Origin: Miscanthus floridulus
Lineage: Eukaryota > Streptophyta > Magnoliopsida > Poales > Poaceae
Length of the DNA: 64,000 nucleotides
Assembly: GCF_019320115.1 (NCBI RefSeq)
Contig: NC_089587.1
Coordinates: forward strand, 88,492,939-88,556,938
Reading direction: 5' to 3'
The position numbers and the translations under genes were made by a program. The notes beneath the pieces are model-generated. The model saw nothing but the letters and a program-made list of their open reading frames with translations, was not told the origin of the DNA and did not search any database. Shown here in pieces: positions 11,324 to 22,818 of the stretch; the first letter of the stretch is position 1, and each line of letters opens with the position of its first letter.

Positions 11324-14300
11324 TACAAAGCTGGAGGAAGGCATTGGGTTCTTGATAGTGGGTGCACTCAACACATGACCGGTGATGCAAGAATGTTCAA
11401 CTCAATCAACACCAATGGCAATGATGGTTATGATAGTATCATATTTGGTGACAATGGCAAAGGCAAGGTCATAGGGCTTGGTAAGATTGCAATATCCAAT
11501 GACATGAGCATATCCAATGTGTTGCTAGTAGAGAGCTTGAACTTCAATTTGCTATCTGTGGCTCAATTGTGTGATCTTGGATTCAAATGCATATTTGGGG
11601 TAGATGATGTAGAGATCATAAGTGTAGATGGCTCTAACTTGATCTTCAAAGGCTTTAGATATGAGAATCTATACTTGGTTGATTTCAATGCTAGTGAAGC
11701 TAAATTATCTACATGCTTGTTCACTAAGCCTAGCATGGGTTGGTTATGGCATAGAAGGCTTGGTCATATTGGAATGAAACAATTGAATAGATTGATTAAG
11801 CATGACTTAGTTAAAGGCTTGAAAGATGTTGTGTTTGAAAAGGATAAGCTTTGTAGCTCTTGTCAAGCCGGCAAACAAGTTGGAAACACCCATCCTAAGA
11901 AAAGCATGATGAGCACTAGTAAAGCATTTGAGTTATTGCACATGGATTTGTTTGGGCCAACACAATACACTAGTATCGGTGGTAACAAATATGAATTTGT
12001 GATAGTGGATGACTACACTAGATACACATGGGTATTCTTTCTAGTGGACAAAGGTGATGTATTTGCAACATTCAAATCATTTGTCAAAGGCATTCACAAT
12101 GAGTTTGAAACAACCATCAAGAGAGTTAGAAGTGACAATGGTAGTGAGTTCAAGAACACTAGAATTGATGAGTTATGTGATGAATTTGGAATTAGACATC
12201 AATTCTCGGCCAAGTACACACCCCAATCAAATGGCCTTGTTGAGAGGAAGAATAGAACACTCATTGATATGGCAAGGTCTATGCTTAGTGAGTACAATGT
12301 GAGTCAATCTTTTTGGGCCGAAGCTATCAACACGGCTTGCTATTGTAGCAACCGCCTCTATTGTCACCGATTGAAAGAGAAGACACCATATGAGCTCTTG
12401 AATGGTAGAAAGCCCAACATTGCATATTTTCGGGTCTTTGGTTTTAAATGCTATATCTTGAAGAAATGCACTAGATTGGGCAAGTTTGACAAGAAATGTG
12501 ATGAAGGATTCCTACTTGGCTATTCCACCACAAGCAAAGCATATAGAGTTTGGAATTTGGATAGTGGTACTCTTGAGGAAGTTCATGATGTTGAATTTGA
12601 TGAAACCAAGGGTTCACAAGTAGAGAATGAGAACTTGGAAGATGTTAGAGGCATTCAACTTTCAAATGCCATGAAAAATATGGATATTGGTGAATTGAGG
12701 CCTAGGCAAGTAAATGATGATGAAGATGATCAAGTGCAAGTGCTCTCTAACTCAAATGTGCAAGATGATACAAATAAAGTTAGTGCAAGTGGCTCTCATG
12801 ACAATGAACAAGATCAAGTGGCTAGTACATCATCTCAACCCAATGATCAAGCAAGTGCAAGCAATCAAGTTCCAATCCTCCAACCAACCATTGTTGCAAG
12901 AGATCATCCTTTAGACACTATAATTGGAGATATTTCAAGAGGTGTACAAACAAGATCAATATTGGCATCATTTTGTGAACACTTCTCATTTGTGTCATCC
13001 ATTGAACCAAAGAAGATAGATGAAGCTTTGAAGGATGTTGATTGGGTGAATGCTATGCATGAAGAATTGAATAACTTCACAAGAAATCAAGTATGGGAGT
13101 TGGTAGAAAGACCAAAGGGACACAATGTGATTGGAACCAAATGGGTCTTTAGAAACAAGCAAGATCAAGATGGGATAGTAGTAAGGAACAAAGCAAGATT
13201 GGTAGCATAAGGCAATACACAAGTTGAAGGTCTTGACTTTGGAGAAACATATGCCCCGGTTGCTAGATTAGAAGCAATAAGAATCTTGCTAGCCTATGCT
13301 TGCGCTCACAACATCAAGCTCTATCAAATGGATGTCAAGAGTGTATTTCTCAATGGTTATATCAATGAAGAAGTATATGTTGAGCAACCTCCTGGTTTTG
13401 AAGATGATAAGAAGCCCAACCATGTGTACAAGTTGAAGAAGGCATTGTATGGCTTGAAGCAAGCACCTAGAGCATGGTATGAGAGATTGAGGGACTTTCT
13501 CCTCTCTAAAGGGTTCACAATGGGCAAGGTTGACACCACTCTATTCATCAAGAAGATTGGAAAAGATCTATTTGTTTTGCAAATCTATGTAGATGACATC
13601 ATATTTGGATCAACAAATCAAGAATTTTATGATGAGTTTGGAAAGATGATGGCTAATGAGTTTGAAATGTCCATGACTAGAGAGTTGAGTTACTTTCTTA
13701 GTCTTCAAATCAAGCAATTAAAGAATGATATATTTGTGAGTCAAGGCAAGTACATCAAGGACATGATCAAGAAGTTTGGCATGATTGATAGCAAAGTCAT
13801 TAGCACACCAATGGGAACCAATGGCAACTTGGATAGTGATGCAAGTGGAAACATGGTAGATCAAAAATTGTATCGGTCTATGATTGGAAGCCTACTCTAT
13901 GTGACCGCATCAAGGCCGGATGTCATGTTTAGTGTATGCATGTGTGCAAGATTTCAAGCCTCACCAAGGGAAAGTCATTTGAAGGCTACAAAGAGAATAT
14001 TGAGGTACTTGAAGCATACACCAAATATTGGTTTGTGGTATCCTAAAGGAGCAAAGTTTGAGCTAGTTGGTTACTCCGACTCGGATTATGCGGGATGCAA
14101 GGTTAAAAGGAAGAGCACCTCGGGCACATGCCAATTGTTGGGAAGATCACTTGTTTCATGGTCATCAAAGAAGCAAAATAGTGTTGCATTATCAACCGCC
14201 GAAGCCGAATACATATCCGCCGGTAGTTGTTGTGCACAAGTACTTTGGATGAAGGCCATGTTGAGTGACTTTGAAATCAAGTTCAAGAAAGTGCCATTGC

Positions 14301-14539
14301 TATGTGACAATGAGAGTGCAATCAAATTGACAAACAATCCGGTTCAACATGCAAGAACAAAGCACATTGATGTCCGCCGCCATTTCATAAGAGATCATCA
14401 ACAAAAAGGGGACATTTGCATTGAGAGTGTAGGCACCGAAGATCAACTTGTAGATATATTTACCAAGCCATTGGATGAGAAAAGGTTTTGCAAGCTAAGG
14501 AATGAGTTGAACATATTGGACTTCTCAAATATGTGTTGA
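11324..14539 (+). pseudogene. Sirevirus pol: protease, integrase, reverse transcriptase, RNase H (one internal stop)
   Basis: One frame is open from about 11324 to 13207 and from 13211 to 14539. The protease motif is DSG at 11354-11362. The integrase has an H-H-C-C finger (HRRLGH...CSSC, about 11750-11865) and the D,D,E residues in LHMDLFGP, RSDNGSEF and NGLVERK. The reverse transcriptase has YVDD at 13586-13597. The RNase H motifs are GYSDSDYAG, STAEAEYIS and CDNESAI. The only disruption is TAA at 13208-13210, just at the entry to the RT core. The normal start is by fusion with gag; here pol is in a different frame from both gag pieces. It would copy and integrate the element's own RNA. Confidence 0.92.
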
Positions 14540-15688
14540 TGCACCCCCACTCATATGACATGCCTCTCCTTCGAGCAATCCAAGGTAAAAGTTGATTGGC
14601 ATGGCATAAATCCTTGCTAAGGACATGTTTAGTGCATCTAGTCATATTTTCAATCTTATTAGGACCTTTCAAGTGGTTCTATTTTATAAGGCTCATTCAT
14701 GAAAATCAAATGATTTTGATGTCCATATGGTATCACTATTGCTTCTATGCTTGACTTGATCTAGTGATGGCATATGACATGTTTATGGGCTTGTAAACCT
14801 AGTGTTTAATCTAGAAAATGAATTGTAAGTGTTTAACTCAACATGGTACAAGATAACCCTTATTTGGAGGTGTGAAGAAGCTTGTCCTTGGATCAAACCG
14901 AGTTAAATATCTTTGGCAAATAATCTAGATTGGACCAAATTTGGGAAAATGATCCTCACCCCATTGATTGACATTGATAATCTCGACTCTACAAGTAATA
15001 CTATCTATATTTAGAACCTTTGTGGTCATTGATGACAAAGGGGGAGAGAAACAAAGATAGTAGCAAAGATAGTGAAAAAGGGGAAGAAATATCATAAAGG
15101 GAAAGAAACATATGATATCTTGATATATGACATAAGGGGAGAGATATGACAAAGGAAAGGGATCAACTAAAATTTTGAGCACACAAGTAGGGGGAGCAAG
15201 CTCATGAACTTGTATGGTGCATTTGAATGTGCATTTCATATGTTTGCTTGTATGGCACAAGTATTAAATTTAAACATCCATGCTTGTGTGATGTATGTTA
15301 GTTGTAAGATTGAATGATGAATTGAAATCACTAGATAACTTTCTTTTCCAAGTATTGTTTCCAAGTGGTATTGAGCTAACCATGGTGCTAAGGATGGTAT
15401 ATTGGTGCACTCCGATTGGTATCACGCTTCAAAGGTCCATCTCTTATACCTTAGCATCATGTGGTAGACATTGACTCCTATATTTCCTATCTAAGCATAT
15501 GTGCAAGCTACAATCTAAACTCTTAGCACATATGTAGGGGGAGCAATTGCTACCATTTGGGGTTCATGAAACTTGTCCATATCCTTTTACACATGGTAAA
15601 TATGCTTGGGCAAGCAACATGGATTCAATTGAAATTCAATTCATATCTTTGTGAAAGGGTTGTCATCAATTACCAAAAAGGGAGAGAT
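14540..15688 (+). other. 3' untranslated region with repeated polypurine tracts
   Basis: There is no coding frame. Polypurine tracts occur near 15036 (AAAGGGGGAGAGAAA), 15076, 15135, 15189 and 15536, and at the LTR edge (15675-15688, AAAAAGGGAGAGAT). The spacing is irregular. This is the Sirevirus pattern also seen in the gag-only relative at 6202-7346. Confidence 0.7.
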
Positions 15689-17558
15689 TGAAAGCTCTCG
15701 TTTGGTTTTGGTGAATTGATGAAGCCCTAAGTGCTAACCTAGTTTATCAAGTGATCATGAGATAGGTAGCACACTCCAAGTTGCGAAGCAAACAAAGATC
15801 ATAGCATGATGATGATGACACCATGATGATGATCAAGTGCTTGGACTTGGAAAGAAGAAAGAGAAAAACAAAAAGCTCAAGGCAAAGGTATAAACCATAG
15901 GAGCTATTTTGTTTTGGTGATCAAGACACTTAGAAAGTGTGTGATCATTTAGGTTTGATAGCTGTACTATTAAGAGGGTGAAACTTGTATCATAATGCGG
16001 TTATCAAAGTGCCACTAGATGCTCTAACTCATTGCATATGCATTTAGGATCTAGTGGAGTACTAACACCCTTGAAAATGTTTGTGAAAATATGCTAACAC
16101 ATGTGCACAAGGTGATACACTTGGTGGTTGGCACATTTGAGCAAGAGTGAGGAAGATAGAGTCGAAGAAGGGTTAGTCGCGCTGGTTACAGAGTGACCGG
16201 ACGCGTCCGGTATGTGACCAGACACGTCTGGTATCTTGGAGACAGACTCAGCGACCGGACGCGTCCGGTGTGAATCAAAAAAGTCAACATACGGCAGAGC
16301 AACCGATCGGACACTGGCAGCGTCCAGTCTGGTACCACCGAACGTGTCCAGTTGAGCTAGGGTGCTTACTGTACTCCACCGGACGCTACGGTTCAGCGTC
16401 CGGTCATTTGTGACTCTGCGTCTGGTGTAAGCGTCCGGTCATCAGCAGAAGGGGCAGCAACGGCTAAGTTCGTTTGAACAGGACACGTGGCAGTCTAGGG
16501 GCTACCGGACACATCCGGTATGCCGACCGGACGCGTCCGGTATTCATGACCGGAGCGTCTGGTGCTACGTCCGGTCAGTTGGACTGCAGCGTCCGGTCAG
16601 CCCGTGTTTTGCCTAGTGAAAGGGTATAACGGCTCTATTTCGAGGGGCTTCTATTTAAGCCCCATGGTCGGCTATGTCTCACATCTTTGGCCATTTTCAT
16701 TGACATAGCAACCTTGTGAGCTTAGCCAAAGTCCTTCCACTCATCTCCATCATTGATTCATTATCATAGTGAGATTGGGAGTGAATCCAAGTGCATTGCT
16801 TGAGTGTTTGCATCTAGAGGCACTTGGTGTTCGTGTTTCGCTGCGGATTTCGCTTGTTATTCTTGGTGGTTGCCGCCACCTAGACGGCTTGGAGCAGCGA
16901 GGATCGTTGAGCGGAGGGTGGTGATTGTCTCTGGCTCCGATCGTGGTGATTGTGAGGGGTTCTTAACCTTTCCCTGGCGGAGAGCCAAAAGGTACTCTAG
17001 TGGATTGCTCGTGGCTTGTGTGATCCTCATCTTGTGTTGGTTGTGCGGCACCCTATTGAGGGTTTGGCGTGTGAAGCCAATTAGCGCGTGAACCTCCAAG
17101 TGAGTGAATCACCACAACGAGGACTAGCTTGCCGGCAAGCAAGTGAACCTCGGTAAAAATCATTGTGTTCATCATTGATTCCGAGGTGATTGGTCTTCAT
17201 TGTTATTCATCCTTGTGATTGATTGGTTCTTTCATCTACACGGTGGTATAACCTTCTTGATCACTCTCTTTACTTTACCACAAACTAGTTGACAAGCTCT
17301 TTAGTGTAGCTAGTTGTGAGAGCTTGCTTGCTTGGTGTGGCTCTTTAGCTAGCCTTTGAGAGCACACTAACATAGGATAGTGTCACAGCTATTGTGTGAA
17401 TAGACACTATCTAAACTAGAATTGTGGTAGGTGGCTTGCATTTTGAGTAGGCTAGCGCAACACTTGCTTCGCCTCATAATTATCTAACCTTTTGTTAAGT
17501 GTTGTTGTAGAAATTTTTATTAGGCTATTCACCCCCCTCTAGCCATTAGGACCTTTCA
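15689..17558 (+). repeat. 3' LTR of the complete Sirevirus (1870 bp)
   Basis: It has the same ends as the 5' LTR (TGAAAGCTC...ACCTTTCA). It carries extra box units near 16200-16240 and 16540-16600, which account for most of the 58-bp length difference. Point differences are scattered. Target duplication AAACC follows. Confidence 0.93.
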
Positions 17559-17761
17559 AAACCTAGGAATGAAATGTAACTAGATGCTTAAAGATATCAC
17601 TTGTAGGAAATTAAATCTAGTTACCTAACATGGGAAGGGGATATATGGGTCCATAGTATTCACTAACCCACTTGGCAATGATCTTGTCCATCATGATGCA
17701 CCCCATGAAATGCACCCATACTTTGCCAAGTCTCCAAATTCCCCGAAGTCTATCGGACTTC

Positions 17762-19908
17762 TCACTTCCCTTTCGGGATCCAAACCTTCTTGGTGCTCTT
17801 CATATTGGTAATGATCTCGTTTGGCACCCAAAAGCGTTTGACCCCATTGTTGGCTTGCTTGTTCACCTTGATGGCCACCACCTTGTCATTTTTCTTCTTC
17901 TTCAAGAGATAAGGTGTGGAGGCCTTCTTGTCCACCTTATTGGTGTAGGTGTTGGAGAGCTTGCTTGTTTGCTTCTTCTCTTTATTCTTTGCTCCTCCAC
18001 CATTCATCACCTTGCACTCATAGGACTTGTGACCTTCCTTGTGGCACACGTAGCAAACCACGGTTTGTCCTTCATCAAGCTTCTTCACTCCCTTGACGGT
18101 GTTATTTTGATGAAGTTGGGCTTGCTTCACCTTGCCTTTCACTTGAGTCAAGTCCTTGGTGAGGTGAGCTACTTCTTGCTTGAGTTGCTCATTCTCCTTT
18201 GCAACCTCTTGTGTGCATGTATCTACAACAACTTTCTCAACACAAACTTAGTTGCACAAAGATGAGTCTAAATATAAATCATTACAAGAAGTAGAGGCAT
18301 TCTTTTTATACATGTTAAAGATATAACTTTTCTTTTTAGATGCCTTGATGGAGGTTGTACTAGCGGCTTCAAGATTAGCAACTTTATTAGTTAGCTCATC
18401 ACAATGTTTGCACATGATTTCCATTTTAGCAAGCAAACTTTTATAAGCATTTGTGAGCTAGCTAACTTTTCTTTTAATTTTTCATTTTTCTTTACAAGTT
18501 GCTCATCCTTGATTGTGCATGCATTTATTGTTGCACTAGCCTCAAGTTACTCAATTTTAGTAGATAGTTCAACATTGATATTAGCAAAGTTCTCATATTG
18601 TTCAAGCAAAGTTTTCTATGCTTCTTTTGAACTATCTAGCTTTTCTTTTAGTTTTTCGAGCTTCTTTTGTTGACTAGTGCAAAATTTAGCATAATTAAGA
18701 TTTTATTGCACAATTTTATCATAAGAAGGCATTTCATCATCACTATCACTCACTAAAGGATGAGCTTTCGTTACCTCGTGCCATAAGGCACATACGAGAA
18801 GAGCTTGATGATGAGTGCTTGCGCCCTCGCCTCTTGTGATGGTGTTCTTCTTCACTTGAAGAATCATCTCATGACCATGTAAGGGCTTGGTTCTTGCATG
18901 CCTTTTTCTTTATCTTGGGTGTGGGCTTGTTTGGACAAACTTCCATAAAGTACCCCAACTCGCCGCATCCATAGCATCCTCTCTTTCTTTGCTCATTTCT
19001 TTGATTGGTGAAAATGAGATCTTGGATTTGGATGGGCACACCCTTGGCATTGAGCATTTGGATCATCTTCTCCACCTTTTTATTAGTTTGATTGATTCTT
19101 CATCAAGGTCGGAGGTGGAGGAGGAAGATTGATCATCTTCACTTGAATCTTCTTCTTCATCATCATCGTCCTCATCTTCTTCTTCATCTTCACTTGATGA
19201 GCTTGAGCTTGAGCTTGTCTCAACTTGCTTGCCCTTCGTCTTCTTTTTCTCGCTACATGCGAGAGCTTTGCCTTTGCTTGATGAAGAGGCTTCATCTTGA
19301 CCTATCTTACATGACATTTCAAATGTCACTATCTTACCAATGACTATGCCCGGGGTCATGGTGCTCAAGTTCTCCATGTTGTGAAGGATGGTGATGATGC
19401 TTGCATATTTCTTTTATGGTAGCACGGAGATGATCTTCCTCACAATGTCCGTATCATCTAGCTTTATTAATCCTATTGAATGGAGCTAATTGATAATTAG
19501 ATTCAAACGAGAATACATATCACGAACAAGCTCATCATCATTCATTATGAAGGAATCATAATTTTGTTTAGCTAGACAATGTTTTTGCTCACGGACATTA
19601 GATGTGCCGTCATGGAGCTCTTGAAGTTTTAACCAAATTTCATGTGCCGTATTTAAAATGAACACTTGGTTAAACGCATCCATACTAAATGATTCAAACA
19701 AGCAATTTTTAGCTCTAGCATTGAAATGAATTTCCTTTTCTTCACTCTTGGTGGGTTTATCAGGATTCTTAATGGGTTTCATCCTGTCACGAGTGACTCT
19801 CCAAACACCCAAATCAACCACCTTAAGGTGACAAGCCATTCTAGCTTTATAGTAAGGGAAGTTAGTGCCATCAAAGTACGGATGCCTAGAGGTATCTATC
19901 CCAACCAC
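17762..19908 (-). pseudogene. gag of the minus-strand Sirevirus, decayed
   Basis: The start is ATG at 19908 (minus), with FDGTNFPYYKARMACHL at the N-terminus and a UBN2-type core to about 19486 (SFSMDAFNQVFILNTAHEIWLKLQ). The frame then breaks repeatedly. Pieces follow at 19377-19063 (acidic/Ser-rich), 19075-18869 (knuckle CYGCGELGYFMEVC, where the usual His is Tyr or shifted), 18436-18248, and 18151-17762 (knuckle CYVCHKEGHKSYEC and the gag tail KVWIPKGK). The order matches the gag of the complete Sirevirus. No pol follows. Confidence 0.8.
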
Positions 19909-19964
19909 TCTAAATAGCGTTGGCTCAACGGTGGTTAAGCCAAAGGTCCAAATTGAACCAATCT

Positions 19965-19977
19965 GGCTCCGATACCA
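19965..19977 (-). other. primer-binding site of the gag-only Sirevirus
   Basis: On the minus strand it reads TGGTATCGGAGCC, two bases inside the LTR boundary at 19980. This fixes the minus orientation and the position of the 5' LTR. Confidence 0.85.
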
Positions 19978-19979
19978 CT

Positions 19980-20216
19980 TGTAGGGGATCGTGACACCTA
20001 AGAGGGGGGGGTGAATTAGGCAACTTAAAATTATACTTCTAAACTATTGCCTCTTTTTCTAACCCTAGCAAAACATATGCAAAAGATAAACTATCTAAAT
20101 GTGTAACTATAGTTTTGCTAGTGTGTTGCTATCTCTACCGCAAAAGGAGTAATACAATTAATGTAAATACGGAAGCTAAAGAGCAATGTAGAGATATGTA
20201 AACTCCCATCGACGAC
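19980..20216 (-). repeat. 5' LTR of the gag-only Sirevirus, truncated to about 237 bp
   Basis: It is closely similar to 4833-5070, the same end of the complete LTR. Similarity stops at 20216 (...GACGAC), and the sequence changes at once to the right half of the solo Sirevirus LTR. About 1.1 kb of LTR is missing, so a deletion occurred after insertion. Confidence 0.85.
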
Positions 20217-20954
20217 GTGTCATTGAGCTACCCTCACTTTCAGGGTAGGTTCTTACGATGCCTGACGTGCGGGCTTGGTGGGTGATGCCAATTAGCCGCC
20301 GAACCGCCAAGTGAGCGGTCGACACAACGGGGACGTAGCTTGGTGGCAACCAAGTGAACCTCAGGAGAAAATCACCGTGTCAACATTGTCTTCATCATCT
20401 TCTCGGTGGTTTGCATTCCGCGCAACACAAGCTTGTATTTACATTTCATACATTGTGCTTGTGTAATTGCTCTTGTGACTAGTTTAGCTTTAGTAGCTTG
20501 CTAGTTGCCTTCTTGCTTGTGTAGCATAGAAGTAGCTCCCTTACATGGCTAATTTGGTTTTAGTAACTTTGTTAGTCACATTGCTTAGTTTGTGTAGCTA
20601 AGTAATTTGCGCTCTCTAATTTGGCTTGTGTAGCCTTGTTATTGAGCATTGCTAGTGAGCTTAGGAGCTTTGTGCTTTTGCTTACTAGTTGTGTAGGAGC
20701 TCCCCCGTGCTTGAAGTACTAGTGGCATATGTTTGTGTGACCTTACTCTTAGAATTGGTTAGGTGAGCTCTAGCTAGCCCGGCACCTTAGTTGCTTGTTT
20801 AAGATCTTTGTAAGGTGCTTGTGAACTTAGATAGAGGGGTGTAGTCTTGGCTAGACCGATAGTTTTAATTCCACATTTATTTCGGTTACTTGGTACGATT
20901 AAGTTTTAGAAAAGACTATTCACCCCCCTTCTAGTCCGCCATCTCGACCCTACA
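20217..20954 (+). repeat. solo Sirevirus LTR, right part
   Basis: This is the U5-like end of the LTR begun at 3341. It has the stretch that in the complete Sirevirus LTR reads GTGAAGCCAATTAGCGCGTG, here GGTGATGCCAATTAGCCGCC. It ends ...CTCGACCCTACA at 20954, and the outer Ty3 gag resumes directly after the five-base CCCCC. Confidence 0.75.
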
Positions 20955-21294
20955 CCCCCTGGCTCGTCGACAACCTGAACGACTACATCGACGCATTTAC
21001 CGCGTACGTAGCAGCTATTGGCATCCCTAGCAGTCTACAACAAGTCCACCTCTTCACTGATGGTCTTCCAAACGTACTTCGGGAAGCGGTCACTCAGCAC
21101 CAACCGCAAGATATAGACACGATCATCTTCCTCGCCCTCGCCCTAGAGGACCTAGCAGACGCTCCACCTGTCGCTACGCCAACCCGCATCAAGCCCGACG
21201 CCGCCGAGGAGCAGAACACGCATACCCCAGCCAGTCCAATGGAAGGGGAACCTGCCTTCCTCTCTCCGACAGTGTCATCGATGACCAGAACATG
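20955..21294 (+). pseudogene. gag, 3' part, of the outer Ty3 relic
   Basis: Starting at 20959 the translation reads WLVDNLNDYIDAFTAYVAAIGI, then HLFTDGLPNVLREAVTQHQP and FLALALEDLADA. This is the second half of the Ty3 capsid domain whose first half ends at 3340. It ends at a stop near 21294. There is no zinc knuckle. Confidence 0.75.
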
Positions 21295-22363
21295 ATCAGC
21301 AGGGGCACTCATGCCATGATCCGGCTACAACTCAGCAACCGCAATGCTCGCCCGCCAGAGGGAACGCACCTCGTCACAAGTAACAAACACGGTAGTACAA
21401 CCACAGCCACCGTCAACCGACTCGCCTCCGACATCTCCAAACACACCAGTGATACCACTTCCTCCATCAGCTGACAACAACAATAGAGATACAAGCCACA
21501 TCGAACCAGACCAAGAGATTCTTGCTCAACTCCGCGTGGTAGCCACGGAAGAGCACGAACTCAAGATCATATCTGCCACCATTGAAGTCTAGGCAGCAGC
21601 ACCAACTTGGTCCCTCCAACATGGCATCGTCTGCTACAACGAAGGATACTACATCTCGGCGACATCACCTCTGCTACAAGACCTGCTCAAATCACTTGGT
21701 ACTACATCACCACACCTCATAGCCGTCGGTCTCCATACAACGATGTCTTCACCAACGACACAGGCATTCCCCTCGAGCATTCTATTACTCGGAGAATGGC
21801 CCCAACGCATACTACCGCCAGCAACAATCGTCTTCTTCGACGACAATGGCCAACAGTTCCTTTCTATCGACGATGTCTACATCAGCAGGCAGCATGCAGA
21901 CGAACATCCGCTAATCTCTCTAGCCAACTACAACACAGGCGACCTCCTCTTCGGCCAGCTACAACACTTCACCACAGCTCCACCATCCATCATGGCGACA
22001 TCATTGTGTAGGCGCATAAGAGGGCAAGTTGAGGCAGGCCAGGTACACTCCCCCCAAGGGCCATGCAAATGCTCCACTTTCAGGGAACACTTCCAGGCGC
22101 CGCCATCTATGCAGCACGCTATGCCCATGAACTAGTGGACGAATCAGGAACCAACAGCTACTACATCAACGACTACTTCGGCTCCTGCAGCTACTACTTC
22201 CAGTTCTCCGACCACAACATCAACACCAATGACTTCAACGACACTTTGGGCCACTTCACAGTTCAGCTCGCAGATATTCCCTAAGGTGCCAGGCTACCAC
22301 CTGAAGGCGTCAACGACTGGACGACGATTCAGCACGAGGACGCGCTGATCGGAGAAGGGGGAG
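21295..22363 (+). pseudogene. internally deleted pol remnant of the outer Ty3 relic
   Basis: The stretch is GC-rich with broken frames and no complete protease, RT or RNase H. One segment (about 21510-21720: ILAQLRVVATEEHEL..., then GIVCYNEGYYISATSPLLQDLLKSLG) resembles the entry to a Ty3 integrase region, but this is weak. The last bases before the LTR are a polypurine tract (GGAGAAGGGGGAG, 22351-22363). The gap between gag and this segment implies a large internal deletion. Confidence 0.5.
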
Positions 22364-22818
22364 TGATGTCATACGTCTAATGAGAGGCCCCCAACCTAGA
22401 GCTAACGGGCCTAGGGAGGCCCGAGGAGGGGTGCCAGCCCAGCGCGCCCTAGAAGGGCCGCGCGGGCCAGGAGGAGGTGGCGCCGTCGCCCACGCCGCCG
22501 TCATGTCCCGGGAGGGATTAGGTTAGGAGGTTTACCTTATTAGAGCATGTTATGGAAGGGAAAATCCAATCTATAAGGATCTTCCGTAGTTGTTTGGGAT
22601 ACAAGCCCAATAGGGACTATATATACATGGAGGATGTAATCAATCTAATTAAGCAATAAAAGAACAATTATCCCCTCACCTACCTCTCCTTCTTCTCCCT
22701 GCGCCGGCTCCCTCTCTCCCTCTCCTCAGCGCTGCCGCCCTCTCCCTGTGCCGCTGCCCACATCCCCCTAAAACCCAGCCGCCACCACCAAGGCCCCCTT
22801 CCCAGTAGGGCTCTTACA
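22364..22818 (+). repeat. 3' LTR of the outer Ty3 relic (about 455 bp)
   Basis: It starts TGATGTCATACGTC right after the polypurine tract and ends GGGCTCTTACA. It contains a TATA-like stretch (ACTATATATACATGG, near 22617). The partner LTR must lie left of the window. The bases right after 22818 belong to a BPC-type coding region, so the element is inserted in that gene. Confidence 0.75.

Larger units (their letters stand above)
7347..17558 (+). mobile_element. near-complete Sirevirus (Ty1/Copia) retrotransposon, plus strand
   Basis: The 10.2-kb element has both LTRs (7347-9158 and 15689-17558), a perfect five-base target duplication AAACC (7342-7346 and 17559-17563), a primer-binding site (9161), gag (9216-11304), pol (about 11324-14539) and a polypurine tract (15675-15688). 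Assignment to Sirevirus/Maximus rests on the long gag with zinc knuckles, palindromic LTR boxes, crowded polypurine tracts and pol order protease-integrase-RT-RNase H. The visible lesions are one gag frameshift near 10700 and one stop in pol (13208-13210). It is inserted in the gag-only Sirevirus in the opposite orientation. Confidence 0.92.
4833..20216 (-). mobile_element. gag-only (non-autonomous) Sirevirus, minus strand, host of a nested element
   Basis: Its own sequence is 4833-7346 plus 17564-20216, about 5.2 kb; the rest is the nested Sirevirus 7347-17558 and its duplicated AAACC. In its own orientation the order is truncated 5' LTR (19980-20216), primer-binding site, gag (19908 to 17762), a polypurine-rich 3' region, and 3' LTR (6201 to 4833). 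No protease, integrase, reverse transcriptase or RNase H is present on either side of the nested insertion. Unless a deletion removed them, it depended on another element for enzymes. The left flank is ...TTGAGTG. The right flank cannot show a duplication because the LTR end is missing. Confidence 0.75.
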
